A model generated the notes under the pieces. That model ran no database searches. It saw nothing but the letters and a program-made list of their open reading frames with translations, and was not told where the DNA came from. 64,000 nucleotides of DNA. Origin: Rhyzopertha dominica (taxonomy: Eukaryota; Arthropoda; Insecta; Coleoptera; Bostrichidae). Each line of letters starts with the position of its first letter. Positions within the stretch are counted from its first letter, which is position 1. Shown one piece after another: positions 60,173-64,000 of the stretch. The DNA lies in assembly GCA_025024175.1 (NCBI GenBank), contig QCXZ01000001.1, positions 36,450,942 through 36,514,941 of the forward strand, written 5' to 3'. The position numbers were made by a program, and so were the translations under genes.

Positions 60173-61490
60173 TAGGTTTGCCTAGGCAAAGTCCGAAATT
60201 ATTAGCTATTTCGGACATTGCCTACACTGTGATACGACAATCTTAGGTTTGCCAAACGTGTAGCAGGCAAACTCCGAAATAAACTGATATCCCGACGTAA
60301 CAACTGAATCTTATTCTTTGTCTTTAGCTGCAATTAGGCGGCCTTTGTGTTCAGTTATGTTTAATCGTTATTGGATTTCTGACCAAGAAGACATATGCAA
60401 ATATGAGTGACACGGGTGAAACGAAAGCGAGATTTTTGTAGAAATTAGCGAGTATGCGAAAACCAATAAATTCTTTTTACATTCCATCGATGTACAAGAG
60501 ATTAATTAAAGAATTTGAAGAAGCCAAGAAAACTGACAAAACAACAAGTCTTCGATACCGACGTCTTAAACGTTACGATGTGTTACTTGTTGGGGGCATT
60601 AAAAAGTTAATTTTACCATTGTCTGCTCAAGTCACTGAAGTAAATACTTGTACCAAATGAAGAATTATTTGAGGTGCTAGATAATGCTCACAAATGAATG
60701 TGGTCATGCTGGAAGCGATATTATGATTAGAGCACTAAGCAACAAATATGCTAACGTAACTCTAGAATGCATTTAACTTTACTTAGAACTATGTGAAACC
60801 TGTCCCAAGAAGAAAAAGCATCCAAAATAACCAAATCCAATGTTGCAAGGAACAATTTCTTAAAATCGAAGACTTCCCGAAAATAGAAGGAGGGCAAGGG
60901 TTTCAAAGATGTAAGTGTACCAAAAATGCACCACCAACTGTTGTAAATGTAAAAGATTAAAATTGTTATGCAACTCCAAGTGTCACCATTCGATACCTTG
61001 TACTAATAAGTGACATTATTAACCCTAAATGTATTGTATAAAGGTCCCTATATAATATGTACCCTGTAAAAAGCGTATCATGCAAACGCCCTGATTCTAC
61101 CCAAAGAAACCTTTCTAATTTTACCTCAATATCTTTTCAGTTGGTTTTTTGAATGTTTTTTTTTGCGAATGCCCATTTCTTTTTTTAAACATAGTAATTT
61201 TAAGTTTTATCAATAAGTTTTTTTTAATATGAAAATTTATTTTATTTGTGATTGTTCTTTAAGAGGCAATAATTTTATTATTACAAATTAAATTGTTTTT
61301 CTTCTATCACAAACTGTGCCTTATATTGACAGTATGATTATAATGCGCCAGGTTATTTCGGAGTTTGCCATCATTGCATTGGCAATCCTAAGATTATCGT
61401 ACAAAAACACGGGCAAAGTCCGAAATATCTAATAATTTTGGACTTTGCCTAAAGTAGGCCGCCAATGCTGACTTTGCCTAGGCAAACCTA
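60173..61490 (+). mobile_element. Ginger/KRBA2-like integrase transposon relic with hairpin ends
   Basis: Ends TAGGTTTGCCTAGGCAAAGT (60173) and the inverted ACTTTGCCTAGGCAAACCTA (61490). Each end also holds its own hairpin (GGCAAAGTCCGAAAT with ATTTCGGACATTGCC on the left; GCAAAGTCCGAAAT with TTGGACTTTGC on the right), and a second TTTGCC/CCGAAAT motif lies further in. Plus-strand coding: 60454-60660 (FYIPSMYKRLIKEFEEAKK, then TSLRYRRLKRYDVLLVGG). After a frameshift comes HAGSDIMIRALSNKYANVTL and LELCETCPKKKKHPK, the H2C2 zinc domain that precedes Ginger-type integrases. Near 60930-61010 comes the Cys-rich tail CKCKRLKLLCNSKCHHSIPC. The catalytic integrase core between these blocks is missing, so this is an internally deleted derivative. 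Confidence 0.75.
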
Positions 61491-63945
61491 GATATGACTG
61501 CATAACGAACGTACTTTGCCGATAACATATACATCGCATGTTTTCTATTAATGCACTTTTTAATATACAGGGTGTCCCAAAATTGGCCTGCCAAACTTTA
61601 GCAGTGGATTCTATGCTTAAAAATAATTTTAAAAATTCTAATAAAAATATAGCGAGAAATGTTTTCTAAGGAAGCCAGCATCCCTTGAAGGTTCATCCCT
61701 TAAGGATGTAGGTAGATACCTATATCAAAATGGTGCTAGACAACATTTCTTAAACATATTTTCCTATGATTCTATAAAACATTAGTTTCTATATTCGTCG
61801 ACTTAAGAAAGTATATTATTTACAAGAAAATGTCAAAATTAATTTCAGTTTCTTGTAAATAATTCTAATTGTATGAAGTTACCGTGGTAACTAAATTTCG
61901 ATTTCAGCACTTTGTTTTAATTGCACAAAAAGCATTGTTAGTTTCAATATAATATTTTGGCCTGCCGTAAATAAATAATAAAATATCATAATATAATAAA
62001 ATCAATTACTATAATTACTACGAAATCAACAAGCCATCTTGCGTAGGTACATAAATACGAAGCTATACGGCAACATTTGTATGCATTTTGTTGTCAATTA
62101 TGACCAACTGTGATGGAGCGGATAGCAAAANTTTAGTTACTTGCATGATCAACTTCATACCATTATTTACAAACACTCTCAAATTANACAATATATACAA
62201 AATATATACTTTTTTAATCATTGTATGTAAAAATTTTTATAAGAATCTAAAAAAGGTCGTCATTTTATGTATTTATGATAACGCTAATATATTTATAGCA
62301 TATAATTTTAGTACGAATTACAAATATATGTGGTGTGCTGCACTGTTATTTTTAATATAAGGTTCGCAGAGGACAAATACCGAAATACCAAACTAATCAC
62401 CCTTAACCACCACCGCGTTCCTGGAGAAGTAATATCTGAAGATATTTACGATGCACTTTAGTCGTTTTTTGAGGGTTACCTACATATTTTTAATATCGCC
62501 TTTGATGACATTTTTGCCAAAAAGCCATATCGGGCTTTCAAAAATATTAGAATTAAGTAGCCTCTAGACGGAAGCACTATTAATATATTTGAAGCAAATT
62601 TTGATTAGATCTATTTTCACATGCTCTTCCGCAAAGATAGCAAACTAACAGCCGGACTTGAGATAGTGTATTGTTTGTGGATTGGGTTATTTCGTGAACT
62701 GTGCCGGTTTATGATAGTATATCTGTCTGCACAAGAGGTGATCGAAAATGTCATCCATTTTATGCGCCCAAAAGCTAAAACAATTAGCTCACTAAGAATC
62801 TTATAAAAGGTCAAGAACATGAGCCACTCGCAAAAAGTTTTCGTTTGCTAACAGTATAAAATGTGGTGAAAGAAATGTAGGCAAATAAACTGGATAGCAA
62901 GAAAAGTTTTCAACTCCAAATAACAAGAGAAAGAGGACTGCCGCAAAGTCTGATTTGGATCATTTTGACATGGGTGTTCTACGCCGATTTATAATAAGCT
63001 ATTACACAACGAAGAAAAAGATACCTGCCGTCAGGTAAATTCATAAAATAAATTAAGGATGGTGGATAATCAGTATTCGATGGGTGAATACAGAGACAGA
63101 TCGTAAGATTCTTGTAGAAAGACTTTATGTCTTTATGTTCAACAACAACGCCTGAATAATTATTACGCAGAATTAAACAATATCGCAAAATTGTTTACAT
63201 AAATGAAACGCACTTACCTATATTCATTCAACCAAGGCACAGTAAACGAGAGATTACGCCAACCTATTTCGAAGGTTGAATATTGGAAATAGAAAAGCGG
63301 ATCTGCACCAAACCTACAACCCTTGTGTATACATATTAATAATAATTAATAATAATAACGACTGATATTTAAATCGCAAAAACCGGCCATTACCATAACG
63401 AAATGAATTTCGAAAATTATAAGAAATGGATCTAAGAGAAATTAATTCCAAATTTGCCATCGAAGAGGGTTTTAGTTTTAGTGATAGGAAATGCTCCAGT
63501 TAGAAAAGAGCCCAAACATGAGTTGGCGCTAATATGATCGAGAAGATGAGAAGACAGAATATTGTATTTGACAGCAACACTGAAAGTTGAATTGTGTAAT
63601 TTAATATAACTCCACAAACCTCGATAAACGTTTGGCATCAATTAAATGCTTAATTCCAAGGACCAAAATGAACAGTTGATGCAGTTCGTTGCGGGCAGAA
63701 ATGGCAATTTTAAAACTTTTGCAAAATTGTGCCAAGAATTCTTTTCAATATTTCTTGCAGATGAGTGGGCATTAAGGTACCGCCATACATAGAAATTTGA
63801 ACATTTAATGTAGCAAGAACCTCTGCTAGGTACAGTTCTTCTTATTATTTATTACATTCCGATTGATCCGAAAGTAGTATTTCCGGCTTCGAACCTTTGT
63901 AGATCTTGAGAGTATTTGTAAGTGATTTTATGTTGTTTTTACGTG
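61491..63945. other. Unclassified region; left end of a CAGGGTG-type repeat at 61568
   Basis: TATACAGGGTGTCCCAAAAT at 61564-61583 is a left end of the CAGGGTG/TA family; I see no matching right end, so the copy is truncated or its partner diverged. Short frames such as 62621-62806 (+) and 63432-63641 (-) have no domain I can name. Unresolved bases occur at about 62131 and 62187. Confidence 0.4.
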
Positions 63946-64000
63946 TACAGGGTGATCCAAATTCGAGTTGCATGCATGGAGGACTCCGAAACAGTAGAGG
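63946..64000. mobile_element. Start of another CAGGGTG-type repeat, cut by the window edge
   Basis: GTACAGGGTGATCCAAATTC begins the same way as the element ends at 27977 and 61568, with TA before CAGGGTGATC. Only about 50 bp are inside the window. Confidence 0.45.

Overview
This window looks like AT-rich nuclear DNA from an insect. The evidence is intron-split animal genes with insect-type orthologues (dystrophin, RBM17/SPF45, the eye-type G-protein beta subunit Gbeta76C, and the single-Ig secreted protein Oig4) set in a heavy and varied load of transposons. I cannot settle the order from sequence alone.

Host genes. (1) A coiled-coil exon at the C-terminus of dystrophin lies at 11044-11376 (+) and ends in a stop. 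(2) A complete three-exon RBM17/SPF45 splicing-factor gene runs from 21602 down to 17339 (-) and encodes 387 aa. (3) A complete six-exon Gbeta76C-like gene runs from 51969 down to 39331 (-) and encodes 348 aa. (4) A complete five-exon oig-4-like gene runs from 59080 down to 52274 (-) and encodes 162 aa; its stop lies 304 bp upstream of the Gbeta start codon on the same strand. (5) A possible signal-peptide first exon lies at 59700-59748 (+), divergent from oig-4. All exon junctions in the three complete genes keep frame and use GT-AG.

Mobile DNA by region. 2.2-7.7 kb: a THAP-domain relic, a broken LINE and a decayed P-element-like transposase with its THAP exons. 9.4-10.5 kb: a LINE relic (-). 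12.3-14.8 kb: a fold-back element with CAGGGTG ends, TA flanks and inverted tandem repeats. 19.8-20.75 kb, inside RBM17 intron 1: LINE and hAT (ZMYM/DUF4371-like) fragments. 21.8-27.5 kb: a nested cluster with a hAT-like MITE family, three copies of a ~0.5 kb MITE, a 39-40 bp minisatellite and a dead mariner whose transposase is split by a hAT-like MITE. 28-31.4 kb: one fold-back element inserted in the terminal repeat of another. 31.7-33 kb: a BEL/Pao pol relic. 33.1-38.9 kb: a 5.8 kb satellite of 123-125 bp monomers, homogenised as 248 bp dimers in its centre. The Gbeta introns hold many further insertions, including a 3.75 kb hAT-ended insertion with a perfect 8-bp target duplication and other elements nested inside. 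oig-4 intron 4 holds a LINE interrupted by a TTAA-flanked MITE. 60.2-61.5 kb: a Ginger/KRBA2-like integrase relic.

Most striking: Gbeta76C intron 4 (40.5-41.0 kb) carries two opposed copies of a hammerhead ribozyme with an intact catalytic core, arms of a ~220 bp palindrome. One copy is in the sense orientation of the Gbeta pre-mRNA. The surrounding 274-bp unit is partly tandem and abuts an (ATT)n tract, which suggests a Penelope-like or retrozyme-like origin.
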